From NCBI GenBank assembly GCA_002840895.1, contig PHCZ01000006.1:238938-302937 (forward strand): a stretch of DNA of 64,000 bases, read 5' to 3'. A program made the translations under genes and the position numbers. The notes under the pieces were generated by a model that was given only the letters and a program-made list of their open reading frames with translations, made no database searches and had not been told where the DNA came from. Positions 51,027-59,381 of this stretch are shown one piece after another (the stretch's first letter is position 1; each line of letters starts with the position of its first letter). Source of the stretch: Bacteroidetes bacterium HGW-Bacteroidetes-8 (lineage in GTDB: Bacteria > Bacteroidota > Bacteroidia > Bacteroidales > UBA932).

Positions 51027-52484
51027 ATGAATAAAGAGATAATTTTTGGCACGTCAGATTCCGTTGAATCTCGTCGCATTACTAAAAAGGAAAAAGAGGG
51101 TAAACTCAAAAAGATTGCTCCACGCATTTATACATCAAATTTGCTTGATTCCGAGAGTAATATAATTCGCCGAAACCTGTTTGAAATCATTGCGTGGAGG
51201 CTCCCAAATGCTATTATAAGCCATCGGAGTGCTTTCAGTATGTCGCCTACACCATCCGGAGATTTCTTTTTGACGGCTGGTTCTTCTCGTATAGTCGATG
51301 ATATTCCGGGCATTAAACTTAACGTAATGAAAGGTGCTGACCCTTTGCTCAGCGACATAAAGCTTGGAGAAATGCCGCTTTATGTTTCATCCGAATACCG
51401 TCGTACTCTTGAAGTTCTCCAATCGAGTAGAAAGAAAGGGGATGAGAGTAAATCTTTAGAGCAATCTTTCGTTGAAAAACGTATGGAAGCCTTGATTAAT
51501 TCTCAAGGAGAGGATGCTGTCAATCGCTTTCGAGATGAAGCAAGGAACACTTCAACGCAGTGTGGTATGGAAAAGGAATTTTCCAAACTGGATAAAATCA
51601 TCTCGGCTCTTTTGGCAACTCGCCCAGCCTCTATATTAATTACGGAATCCGGTAAAGCCCGGGCAGCGGGCATACCGTATGATGAGAAAAGAGCGCAGCT
51701 ATTTTCATTACTTTACGATGCATTGTCGAGTAAATTCTTCAAGGAGATACTGGATAGAAATACGGATGAGCCTTCTTTTCGTCTATTCTCTTTCTTCGAA
51801 AGTTACTTTTCAAACTACATAGAGGGAACTAAGTTTGAAGTAAGCGAAGCTCTCGAAATAGTGGAGACGGGGAAAATAATCCCAAAGCGTACAAATGATT
51901 CTCACGATATTCTGGGCACATTCAAGATTGTATCTAATAGAGCCGAGATGAATATAGTGCCAACAACAGAAAATGAGTTCTTATCAATACTCAAACACCG
52001 TCATACAACACTAATGGAAGGTCGTCCCGATAAGGAGCCCGGAGTATTCAAAACAAAAGCAAATCAGGCTGGAAATACATTCTTCGTATTACCCGATTTA
52101 GTAGAGGGCACACTTAGATATGGTTTTCGGTTTTATACAGTATTGAGTGACCCATTAGCAAAAGCTATATTCATGATGTTTATTTGTAGTGAAGTACATC
52201 CTTTCAATGACGGAAATGGAAGAGTTTCCCGAATTATGATGAATGCAGAATTAGTTAAAGGCGGTCGGACTCGCATCATTGTACCAACTGTTTTTCGGGA
52301 AGACTATTTACTTTCGCTGAGACGACTTTCTCGAAACAATGATCCTTCTGTATATATCAGAGTTATGGAGAAATTGCAACTATTCAGCACTTATATTATC
52401 GGAGATAATTATGCAGATGTGTTAAGATTTTTAAAAGAAAGTGAAGCTTTTGAAGAACCGGAAACAGGGCGATTGAAATTTTAA
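51027..52484 (+). CDS. Fic-domain protein with AbiEi-like N-terminal domain
   Basis: The 485-aa protein has an N-terminal segment (about 20-75; RITKKEKEGKLKKIAPRIY, IIAWRLPNAIISHRSAF) like AbiEi-type antitoxin/winged-helix proteins. The C-terminal Fic core carries the full motif H391-P-F-N-D-G-N-G-R399. An inhibitory motif S262-N-Y-I-E266-G267 precedes the core, as in class II Fic enzymes, where the Glu blocks ATP. The expected activity is AMP transfer to a protein target under self-inhibition. The six upstream repeats suggest autoregulation. It is a stand-alone gene in a region of gene remnants, consistent with accessory or defence DNA. Confidence 0.85.
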   Translation: MNKEIIFGTSDSVESRRITKKEKEGKLKKIAPRIYTSNLLDSESNIIRRNLFEIIAWRLPNAIISHRSAFSMSPTPSGDFFLTAGSSRIVDDIPGIKLNVMKGADPLLSDIKLGEMPLYVSSEYRRTLEVLQSSRKKGDESKSLEQSFVEKRMEALINSQGEDAVNRFRDEARNTSTQCGMEKEFSKLDKIISALLATRPASILITESGKARAAGIPYDEKRAQLFSLLYDALSSKFFKEILDRNTDEPSFRLFSFFESYFSNYIEGTKFEVSEALEIVETGKIIPKRTNDSHDILGTFKIVSNRAEMNIVPTTENEFLSILKHRHTTLMEGRPDKEPGVFKTKANQAGNTFFVLPDLVEGTLRYGFRFYTVLSDPLAKAIFMMFICSEVHPFNDGNGRVSRIMMNAELVKGGRTRIIVPTVFREDYLLSLRRLSRNNDPSVYIRVMEKLQLFSTYIIGDNYADVLRFLKESEAFEEPETGRLKF

Positions 52485-52492
52485 TATTTATG

Positions 52493-52540
52493 ATGGTAAA
52501 AAGTATTAAAGAGGGATACAGCAAAATGAGTAATAAGTAA
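52493..52540 (+). repeat. 28-bp direct repeat, left copy, with short homologous tail
   Basis: Positions 52493-52520 are identical to 61261-61288. The following 20 bases remain similar (SKMSNK stop versus NKINSKK stop). The translated piece MVKSIKEGY is the end of the decayed gene seen more fully at 61138-61311. The two copies bracket the sigma-FecR-SusCD-FG-GAP operon. Confidence 0.85.
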
Positions 52541-52584
52541 TCCATAAAAGAAATGTAATTGATTGGCTGCTGGAAGAGAATTAG

Positions 52585-52614
52585 CTTGTTTTCAAACTTG
52601 TTTTTTTATATTTG
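52585..52614 (+). promoter_or_regulatory. promoter of the second ECF sigma gene
   Basis: -33-like CTTG (52585-52588) and perfect -7 box TATATTTG (52607-52614), 18 nt apart, with the GTG start at 52628. Confidence 0.5.
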
Positions 52615-52627
52615 AGAAAAAAAAGAA

Positions 52628-53194
52628 GTGACCGACAATACAAATAAATTCGTAGCACAAGCCATTAAAGAGGGGGATGAAAAGGCTTTTGCCGCCTTTA
52701 TGGCTACTGAATTCAATAACATTGTCCACTTTATAAATCACTTTGTTAAACACTTCGAGGTTGCAAATGATCTGGCTCAAGAGACATTTATCTCACTGTG
52801 GTTTTCAAGAGAAACTATTGACCCGGATCAAAATTTCCGCTCCTATATATTTAGAATTGCTAAAAACAAATCTCTAAACCAGTTGCGCCAACAATATATG
52901 TGGTGTACAGATAGTCTGGAAAAGAAGAATATAGATCTGTCAATAAACACACTAAAGAGTGAGCAGGTTGACGACGGGATAATGGCTCTTGAATTGGAGG
53001 AGCTAATAGAGAGAACCTATTCACAGCTCCCTTCAACCTACAGGGAGAGTTTTATTTTAAGCAGAAAAATGGGGATGACCTATGAGGAGATAGCTGAATC
53101 AAAAGGTTTGTCAGCTAAGACAATTGAGTACCATATAAGTAAAGCCCTTATATTTTTCAGGAAAAGACTCTCAGGTTATTTTAAAATATTTTAA
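52628..53194 (+). CDS. ECF sigma-70 factor
   Basis: The 188-aa protein has sigma region 2 (FINHFVKHFEVANDLAQETFISLWFSRE) and region 4 (LPSTYRESFILSRKMGMTYEEIAESKGLSAKTIEYHISKALIFFRKRL). It starts with GTG at 52628; no ATG precedes the conserved region. It is followed 43 nt later by its FecR anti-sigma factor and an STN-SusC gene, the usual order for a surface-signalling operon. Confidence 0.93.
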   Translation: MTDNTNKFVAQAIKEGDEKAFAAFMATEFNNIVHFINHFVKHFEVANDLAQETFISLWFSRETIDPDQNFRSYIFRIAKNKSLNQLRQQYMWCTDSLEKKNIDLSINTLKSEQVDDGIMALELEELIERTYSQLPSTYRESFILSRKMGMTYEEIAESKGLSAKTIEYHISKALIFFRKRLSGYFKIF

Positions 53195-53237
53195 GGGATA
53201 AGGTAAAATTTTGTGTATTGTTATTGTGTATGTAGAA

Positions 53238-54242
53238 ATGGATAAAGAGAGAATTATAAAACATTTGAGGGGATTAAACTCTGCTTCGGAGAAAGAGGAG
53301 CTGTTAAACTGGGTGAATCAGAACGAGGAGAATGCGGCACTTTTCAATTCGATAAGATCTGAATTTGTATTTGACAATCTCCCATACAGGATGATTGACA
53401 GGCAAACTCAATCCGAGGTTATGAGGAGGGTTAAAGATAACCACCCATTTAGAGGGAGGATTTTAAGAGCGGCTGCAGTAGTGTTGATCTCTCTGATGTC
53501 TATTGCTGTTTATGAGCTTGTTAACAAGAAGGAGGAGTCGCCATCGCTTTCTGCAGTAACTTCAGTTAAGATCATTCCTGAACAGAGGCAGATAACAACT
53601 CTGTACAAGGTAAATCCCGGAGTGAAAGGTCTGGTTAATCTTCCGGATGGGAGCAGTGTTTGGCTCAATAGTAACAGTACACTTGAAGTCCCGGATAAGT
53701 TTGATTCTCTTGCCAGAGTCGTAGAGCTAAATGGAGAGGGATACTTTTATGTAGAATCTAACAGTGAGTGGCCAATGTTTGTAAAGACAAAGAAGGGGAT
53801 TACCGTTAAAGTTACCGGAACCGAATTCAACCTTCTATCTTATGATAATGATAGTGAATTGAAATTTACACTACTTTCAGGGCAGGCCAGCCTCATAAGG
53901 GAGAGCACAAAAGAAGAAATCAGTGTAAAGGTTATGGAAGAGATTGTTATCCCGGGCAATCCAAAAGTTGCAGGTAAAAGAGGAGCTGCTCGCGTAAAGC
54001 TAAATACCGGCTGGAAAGACGGACTGTTGGTGTTTGAAGATACACCAATGACGGATGTGATTAAGAAGATGGAGAGATGGTACGGAGTCAGCTTTACCGT
54101 AAGCGATAGAAATATCTACTCATATTGCTTTACGGCAACCTTCACCTCGGAATCAGTTACACAGGTTCTGGAGCTACTTAAAATCACCTCAAATATAGGC
54201 TACTCCATAAAAAACAAAAATGTGACTCTACATTTTAAGTAG
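53238..54242 (+). CDS. FecR-family anti-sigma factor
   Basis: The 334-aa protein has an N-terminal sigma-binding part and one membrane span (about 77-95; LRAAAVVLISLMSIAVYELV). The FecR domain (LVNLPDGSSVWLNSNSTLEVP, VVELNGEGYFYVESN, GTEFNLLSYDND) and C-terminal DUF4974 (FEDTPMTDVIKKMERWYGVSFTVSD) follow. ATG 53238 (MDKERIIKHL) is used; a TTG at 53211 is in frame but unlikely. Confidence 0.93.
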   Translation: MDKERIIKHLRGLNSASEKEELLNWVNQNEENAALFNSIRSEFVFDNLPYRMIDRQTQSEVMRRVKDNHPFRGRILRAAAVVLISLMSIAVYELVNKKEESPSLSAVTSVKIIPEQRQITTLYKVNPGVKGLVNLPDGSSVWLNSNSTLEVPDKFDSLARVVELNGEGYFYVESNSEWPMFVKTKKGITVKVTGTEFNLLSYDNDSELKFTLLSGQASLIRESTKEEISVKVMEEIVIPGNPKVAGKRGAARVKLNTGWKDGLLVFEDTPMTDVIKKMERWYGVSFTVSDRNIYSYCFTATFTSESVTQVLELLKITSNIGYSIKNKNVTLHFK

Positions 54243-54263
54243 ATTTTTTTAGGGAACATAATT

Positions 54264-54300
54264 TTTTTTGTGTATTAGGGTTATAACCTAACACAAAAAA
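54264..54300. promoter_or_regulatory. near-perfect palindrome between fecR and susC
   Basis: TTTTTTGTGT-a-TTAGG and CCTAACACAAAAAA are complementary around GTTATAA, with one bulge. The hairpin ends 3 nt before the susC ATG (54303). It may act as a translational or partial transcriptional barrier, or as a protein-binding dyad. Confidence 0.5.
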
Positions 54301-54302
54301 GT

Positions 54303-57300
54303 ATGAAAAAACTGAAGAGCCTATCAGCTATCAGAAGATTGTCAGGATTTTTATTCTTCCTGATTCTTTTCCTATCTTTTTCAGAAAATGTCAGTGCACA
54401 AAAGGTCACGATTAATCAGACCAATGTACCTCTGGTAAATGTTCTAAAAGAGATAGAGAGCCAAACTCCCTACACTTTCGTTTACACCAGTTCTTTGATT
54501 GATGTTAAGAAGAGAGTGTCAATTAGTGTTATCAACGAGGAGATTGTTCCTTTATTGGATAAACTTCTTTCAGGTACTGAGATTTCGTACAAAATTGTAG
54601 ATAAACAAATCACACTCTCCCCCAAAGAGTTCAAGAATGAAAAGCAGAACGCCTCAGTACAACAGCAAAACGGGAGGCGTATTTCGGGACTGGTCACTGA
54701 CGAAACCAAAGAGCTGCTGCCCGGCGTTTCTGTACAAAACCTCAATTCAAAGAAGAGGGCATTTTCAGATTCTAAAGGTGTTTATGAAATTGATGCCAAC
54801 GACGGAGATCTGATCCGGTTTTATATGATTGGAATGCTTCAGAAGGATCTAATAGTCACTAAAGGAAAAAGCGTTTTCAATATTGAGATGTTGACCGATA
54901 TTGTTCAATTGGAGGATGTGTTAGTCACAGGATATCAGACTATCTCAAAAGACCGGGCAGCAGGTGCAGTAGGCATTATTAATGCCGCAGAAATTCAGAA
55001 CAGACCCTCTGTCGATATTATTTCGGCAATGGACGGTATGTTCGCCGGACTTAGAGTACACGGCGATGGTGGGAGCGAGAAGCTAACAATTAGAGGTATA
55101 AGCACTATGACTATGGGGGTTTCAAATCCTTTGGTCGTTGTAGATGGATTTGCAGTAGAAGATGGACTTGAGAGCATCAATCCCAATGATGTTGAAACAA
55201 TTCACATCCTCAAGGATGCCTCTGCGGCCTCTATCTGGGGTGCCCGATCATCCAACGGTGTTGTTGTAATCACTACAAAAAAAGCAAAGAAAGGGCTTCA
55301 CGTAAAATTCAACTCATTTGTCTCTGTACAAGACAAAATTGATATTGAATATGCAAATCCAATCGCATCCTCAAAGGATGCTCTTAGGTGGGAGAAATAT
55401 CTATGGGACAACAATAAAAAATTCTCATCATTCTCAATTTCCAAAGAGGTTGACGGAAACAATAATCCGGCTACTCTGGGAATCACCCTTATGAATATGA
55501 GGGATCTCGGGAGAATTTCTCAAAGCGATTATAATCAACAAATAGCAAGGCTAGAACAGATAGATTATAAGGATGATGTTTATAAATATCTTTTAGAAAA
55601 TGCGGTTACTCAAAACTATGATTTCTCCGTTAATGGGGCTTCCGAACGAAATCAGTATGTGTTTAATCTAAGATACACAAAGGATCAATCCTCCTTTAAG
55701 TTCAGTCATAACAGTGAGATTTTAGCCAATTTCAGGAATATTTACAGTATTACCCGCTGGCTTGATTTTAACTTTAGCATAATGACTAAGTTCTCCAGGA
55801 GTAACAACAGTGGAGCTTCACTCTCTGACATTAAAAACATCTCTCCCTATGAGAAGATAATTGACGACAACGGAGGTTATACAAAAATGGTAGGAGCCCA
55901 TTACCAGGAATTTATTGATGATGTAAACGGAGTATTCCCAAAAGACTGGAATTATAATCTGCTTCAAGAGATAAAAAGCAGGGAGTTACTTACCGACAGG
56001 AACAGTCTCAGAATGCAGACATCTTTGAACTTTAAACTGTTTAAAGGATTGACATATGAGACCAAGTTTCAGTATGAGTTATACAAAACCGAGAACAACA
56101 ATTACTACAACGAAGATTCTTACTATGTAAGAGACCAGGTAAACAAATGGGTAGATTATAATACTACAACCAGAAAGGTTTCTAAGCTATATGTGCCGCT
56201 TGGAGGTCAACTTTTGAAGGGATACAGCACTAACCGGGCATATAACTTCGGGAATCAGCTCAAATATAATCAAACCTTTGGAAGGCACGAAGTTACAGGA
56301 GGGTTATTTACAGAGATATCTTCAAGCGTAAATGAGTCTTACAGTGCTCCGACCATATTCGGTTACAATCCCGATATGCTTACCACCCAGACTCCTGAAA
56401 TATTTTACCCGATTCACTCTTACTGGGGAGCGACAAATTACACTTTAAACGGTCTTGATCCTTCATTGAGTTATACAGATGAAAGATTCTTTTCGATTCT
56501 AGGGAATGCTGCCTATACACTCGATAACAAATACTCTCTAACCGGCAGCTTTAGGATTGATGCTTCAAACTTGATTGTAGAAGATCCGAAGTACAGGTAT
56601 GCACCTTTCTGGTCGGCAGGAGTAAACTGGAAAGCAGACAGAGAGGATTTTATCAAGGAATTGAGTTTCTTTGAGAGACTAAATATTAGATTCTCATACG
56701 GTCATACCGGTAATGTTGTAACATCAACCTCTTTTGTCCCACTAGTTAAGTTGATGGGAGTTTACTCACCGACAGGTGTGGAGTATGCTGTTATTAATGA
56801 CTATGGTAATCCTGCCCTAACCTGGGAGAGAACAAAGAGTGCAAACTTTGGTATTGACTTTGCTCTTAAAGGAGCTAAACTCTACGGAACGGTAGAATTA
56901 TACAATAAGCACGGAATAGACATAGTAGGCGAGATTGACTTACCGAGGCTGACAGGAACATCGCTTCAGAAATTCAATACAGCCGAGATATTGAACAGAG
57001 GTGTTGAACTCAACCTAAATTATGAACTCTCTTCACCTTCAATTGATCTTACCTGGCTCACCAAACTCAACTTTAGTTATAATCACAGCAAAGTTTTAAG
57101 TCTCAAAAGGGTAAGTTATTCTGCGGCAAGTGTAAGAGTTCCTCATTTTGAAGAAGATAGGCCTGTGGGATCGATCTACTCATATAAATATTTGGGAATG
57201 AATGAGAGCAACATTCCATATTTACAAGGTATCGGTGAAAATACCTGGACATTCAATAATGTTGCACCCAGCACCAGCGACCACAGGGATTATATGATAT

Positions 57301-57830
57301 ACTCGGGTTCAAACCAGCCAAAAGTGTTACTGGGATGGCAGAATAGCCTTTATTTCAAAGGATTTCATCTCTCTGCCTTTATAACCGGAGAGTTTGGGCA
57401 TATATTCAGGAGACCAACCTTTAACTATCCTATATTGACAAACTCCAAGGAGAGTTCAATTCTCAACAAGGATGTTGTTGAGGTGCTGGACAACACAGCT
57501 ACTAATATTCCTAAGATGCCTTCAAACGCGGAGACAAATCTTCAGGCGTGGGGAACTCTGGCTCAATTCCTTAATACTACTATTGACAAAGCTTCCAGCA
57601 TAAGACTACAGGAGGTTAATCTATCCTATAATATACCTTCTTCGTTGATATCAGGCACAGGATTGTCTAATATCAAGCTCTACTGCCAGGTGAGCAATGT
57701 GGGACTACTTTGGAGTGCAAGCCGCGACGGAATGGATCCCAGATACATTCTCAACTCAACCTCCAGTGCAGCAACAACAATGTTGAAGCCTCCAAGAAAG
57801 TACACTTTTGGATTGTCATTTGAATTTTAA
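54303..57830 (+). CDS. SusC/RagA-family TonB-linked transporter with STN domain
   Basis: The 1175-aa protein has a signal peptide (to about A32) and an STN domain (VTINQTNVPLVNVLKEIESQTPYTFVY). A carboxypeptidase-D-like domain (ISGLVTDETKELLPGVSVQNL), plug (GYQTISKDRAAGAVGII, LVVVDGFAVEDG, SIWGARSSNGVVVITTKKA) and barrel ending FGLSFEF follow. It pairs with the SusD gene 42 nt downstream and with the sigma/FecR pair upstream. Confidence 0.96.
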   Translation: MKKLKSLSAIRRLSGFLFFLILFLSFSENVSAQKVTINQTNVPLVNVLKEIESQTPYTFVYTSSLIDVKKRVSISVINEEIVPLLDKLLSGTEISYKIVDKQITLSPKEFKNEKQNASVQQQNGRRISGLVTDETKELLPGVSVQNLNSKKRAFSDSKGVYEIDANDGDLIRFYMIGMLQKDLIVTKGKSVFNIEMLTDIVQLEDVLVTGYQTISKDRAAGAVGIINAAEIQNRPSVDIISAMDGMFAGLRVHGDGGSEKLTIRGISTMTMGVSNPLVVVDGFAVEDGLESINPNDVETIHILKDASAASIWGARSSNGVVVITTKKAKKGLHVKFNSFVSVQDKIDIEYANPIASSKDALRWEKYLWDNNKKFSSFSISKEVDGNNNPATLGITLMNMRDLGRISQSDYNQQIARLEQIDYKDDVYKYLLENAVTQNYDFSVNGASERNQYVFNLRYTKDQSSFKFSHNSEILANFRNIYSITRWLDFNFSIMTKFSRSNNSGASLSDIKNISPYEKIIDDNGGYTKMVGAHYQEFIDDVNGVFPKDWNYNLLQEIKSRELLTDRNSLRMQTSLNFKLFKGLTYETKFQYELYKTENNNYYNEDSYYVRDQVNKWVDYNTTTRKVSKLYVPLGGQLLKGYSTNRAYNFGNQLKYNQTFGRHEVTGGLFTEISSSVNESYSAPTIFGYNPDMLTTQTPEIFYPIHSYWGATNYTLNGLDPSLSYTDERFFSILGNAAYTLDNKYSLTGSFRIDASNLIVEDPKYRYAPFWSAGVNWKADREDFIKELSFFERLNIRFSYGHTGNVVTSTSFVPLVKLMGVYSPTGVEYAVINDYGNPALTWERTKSANFGIDFALKGAKLYGTVELYNKHGIDIVGEIDLPRLTGTSLQKFNTAEILNRGVELNLNYELSSPSIDLTWLTKLNFSYNHSKVLSLKRVSYSAASVRVPHFEEDRPVGSIYSYKYLGMNESNIPYLQGIGENTWTFNNVAPSTSDHRDYMIYSGSNQPKVLLGWQNSLYFKGFHLSAFITGEFGHIFRRPTFNYPILTNSKESSILNKDVVEVLDNTATNIPKMPSNAETNLQAWGTLAQFLNTTIDKASSIRLQEVNLSYNIPSSLISGTGLSNIKLYCQVSNVGLLWSASRDGMDPRYILNSTSSAATTMLKPPRKYTFGLSFEF

Positions 57831-57872
57831 CGCTAAAGTCATAGATCTAGTTAATAATAAATTACGACAGAT

Positions 57873-59333
57873 ATGAAAACATATATTTTTAAAAGCTTGT
57901 TAATATTGTCAATGGCTTTGTTTATAAGTTGTGATGATTTTCTAAGCGAACCACCGGAAAAGAAAAACAATCTTGAGATTAAATCTATTGAGGCGCTGGA
58001 TATGCTTCTTAACCATTACAATGTCCTGTTTGACCGAAGTCGTGAAGTAGTGCTTGCTTCTGATAGTTATGGTCTTTACAAAGGGTATTATCTTGCTAAC
58101 AAAAGCAGATTTGACAGCCAATTACAATATATACTTTGGTTTCCTGAACTTTGTGCCCTCCAGACATACTACTGGGAGCAGGAGTTTCTTAAAATTGCTT
58201 ATGCCAATACAGTACTATCTGCAATAGATGATCTTGAAGGTGCTGAGGCCGATAAAAAAAGGATTGTGGAAGATGCTCATTTTTTGAGGGCCTATGAATA
58301 TTTTAATCTTACAACGCTATATTGTCTCCCATATTCCGTGGAGAACAAAAGCGCGCTTGGGATGCCTCTAAAGAGGACTCTTGTTTATGATGAAGATCTT
58401 ACCAGAAAGAGTCTGGAAGAGACGATGAAATTTATTGAGGATGAAATGAAGATAGCACTTGAGACAACACAGGCAAGGGATGTTAACAAACTCTTCCGAA
58501 TCAGCCTGCCGGCTGTACAGGCATTTGCAGCACGCTACTATCTATATATCCACAATTATGATAAGGCAGAAGAGTACGCAAATCTTGCTCTCACATCTCA
58601 CTCCCAGATGGTAAATTATCAGACCTACTTCTCTCCAACAATTCGAACCTACTCTTCCGGAGGGGGAACATATGTTGCACCCAATGCGCCATCTGACTAT
58701 AAATTCGGGGAGAGCTACTATGCCCGTATGCTTTACAACCATACACAGAATGCAGTTCCTAGTGAGAAACTGATGAACCTTTACGACAAAGTTAATGATT
58801 ACAGATACGATGCATTTTTTGTGGAGAACTACTCCTACAACAGAGCTTCTGTTCCGGGATGGAGTGCATATCAGCAGTTCGGTTCAATTGGGATTTTACA
58901 GGGTCCTACAACTGCAGAGATGTATCTTATAAGAGCTGAGTGCAAAGCAAGGAAGAATGATATTCAGGGTGCTGCTTCGGACCTGAACACAGTAAGAACA
59001 AACAGATTTAAGAGCGGCACTTATGTAAACCTCACATCTGCAAACTTTACTGATAAAAAGAGTCTGGTACAGTTTGTAATTGATGAAAGACAAAGAGAAT
59101 TTCCTTTTACTCTACGCTGGTACGATATCAAGAGAATCAACTCAGATCCTCAGAACATTGTGGACAAAATTACAATTACAAGGGAGTTCTTTAATTTTGA
59201 TGGTGTGATAACAGATGTTAATATTCCCAAAACCTATACATTGGTTCCGGGTGACAAGAGATTTGCGTGGCCGTTACCGAAAATTGATATAGAACTCAGT
59301 AAAGGTCAGTTGGTTCAAAACCCATATGACTAA
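57873..59333 (+). CDS. SusD/RagB-family lipoprotein
   Basis: The 486-aa protein has lipoprotein signal ILSMALFISC followed by DDFLSEPPEKK. SusD-type helices include DAHFLRAYEYFNLTTLYCLPY, TAEMYLIRAECKARKNDIQGAASDLNTVR, and the C-terminal DERQREFPFTLRWYDIKRIN with FAWPLPKIDIELSKGQLVQNP. Partner of the SusC encoded upstream. Confidence 0.95.
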   Translation: MKTYIFKSLLILSMALFISCDDFLSEPPEKKNNLEIKSIEALDMLLNHYNVLFDRSREVVLASDSYGLYKGYYLANKSRFDSQLQYILWFPELCALQTYYWEQEFLKIAYANTVLSAIDDLEGAEADKKRIVEDAHFLRAYEYFNLTTLYCLPYSVENKSALGMPLKRTLVYDEDLTRKSLEETMKFIEDEMKIALETTQARDVNKLFRISLPAVQAFAARYYLYIHNYDKAEEYANLALTSHSQMVNYQTYFSPTIRTYSSGGGTYVAPNAPSDYKFGESYYARMLYNHTQNAVPSEKLMNLYDKVNDYRYDAFFVENYSYNRASVPGWSAYQQFGSIGILQGPTTAEMYLIRAECKARKNDIQGAASDLNTVRTNRFKSGTYVNLTSANFTDKKSLVQFVIDERQREFPFTLRWYDIKRINSDPQNIVDKITITREFFNFDGVITDVNIPKTYTLVPGDKRFAWPLPKIDIELSKGQLVQNPYD

Positions 59334-59381
59334 CCCGAGGGACCTTGCCAATTTTTTCTTAATCAATATTAAATCAACGCT

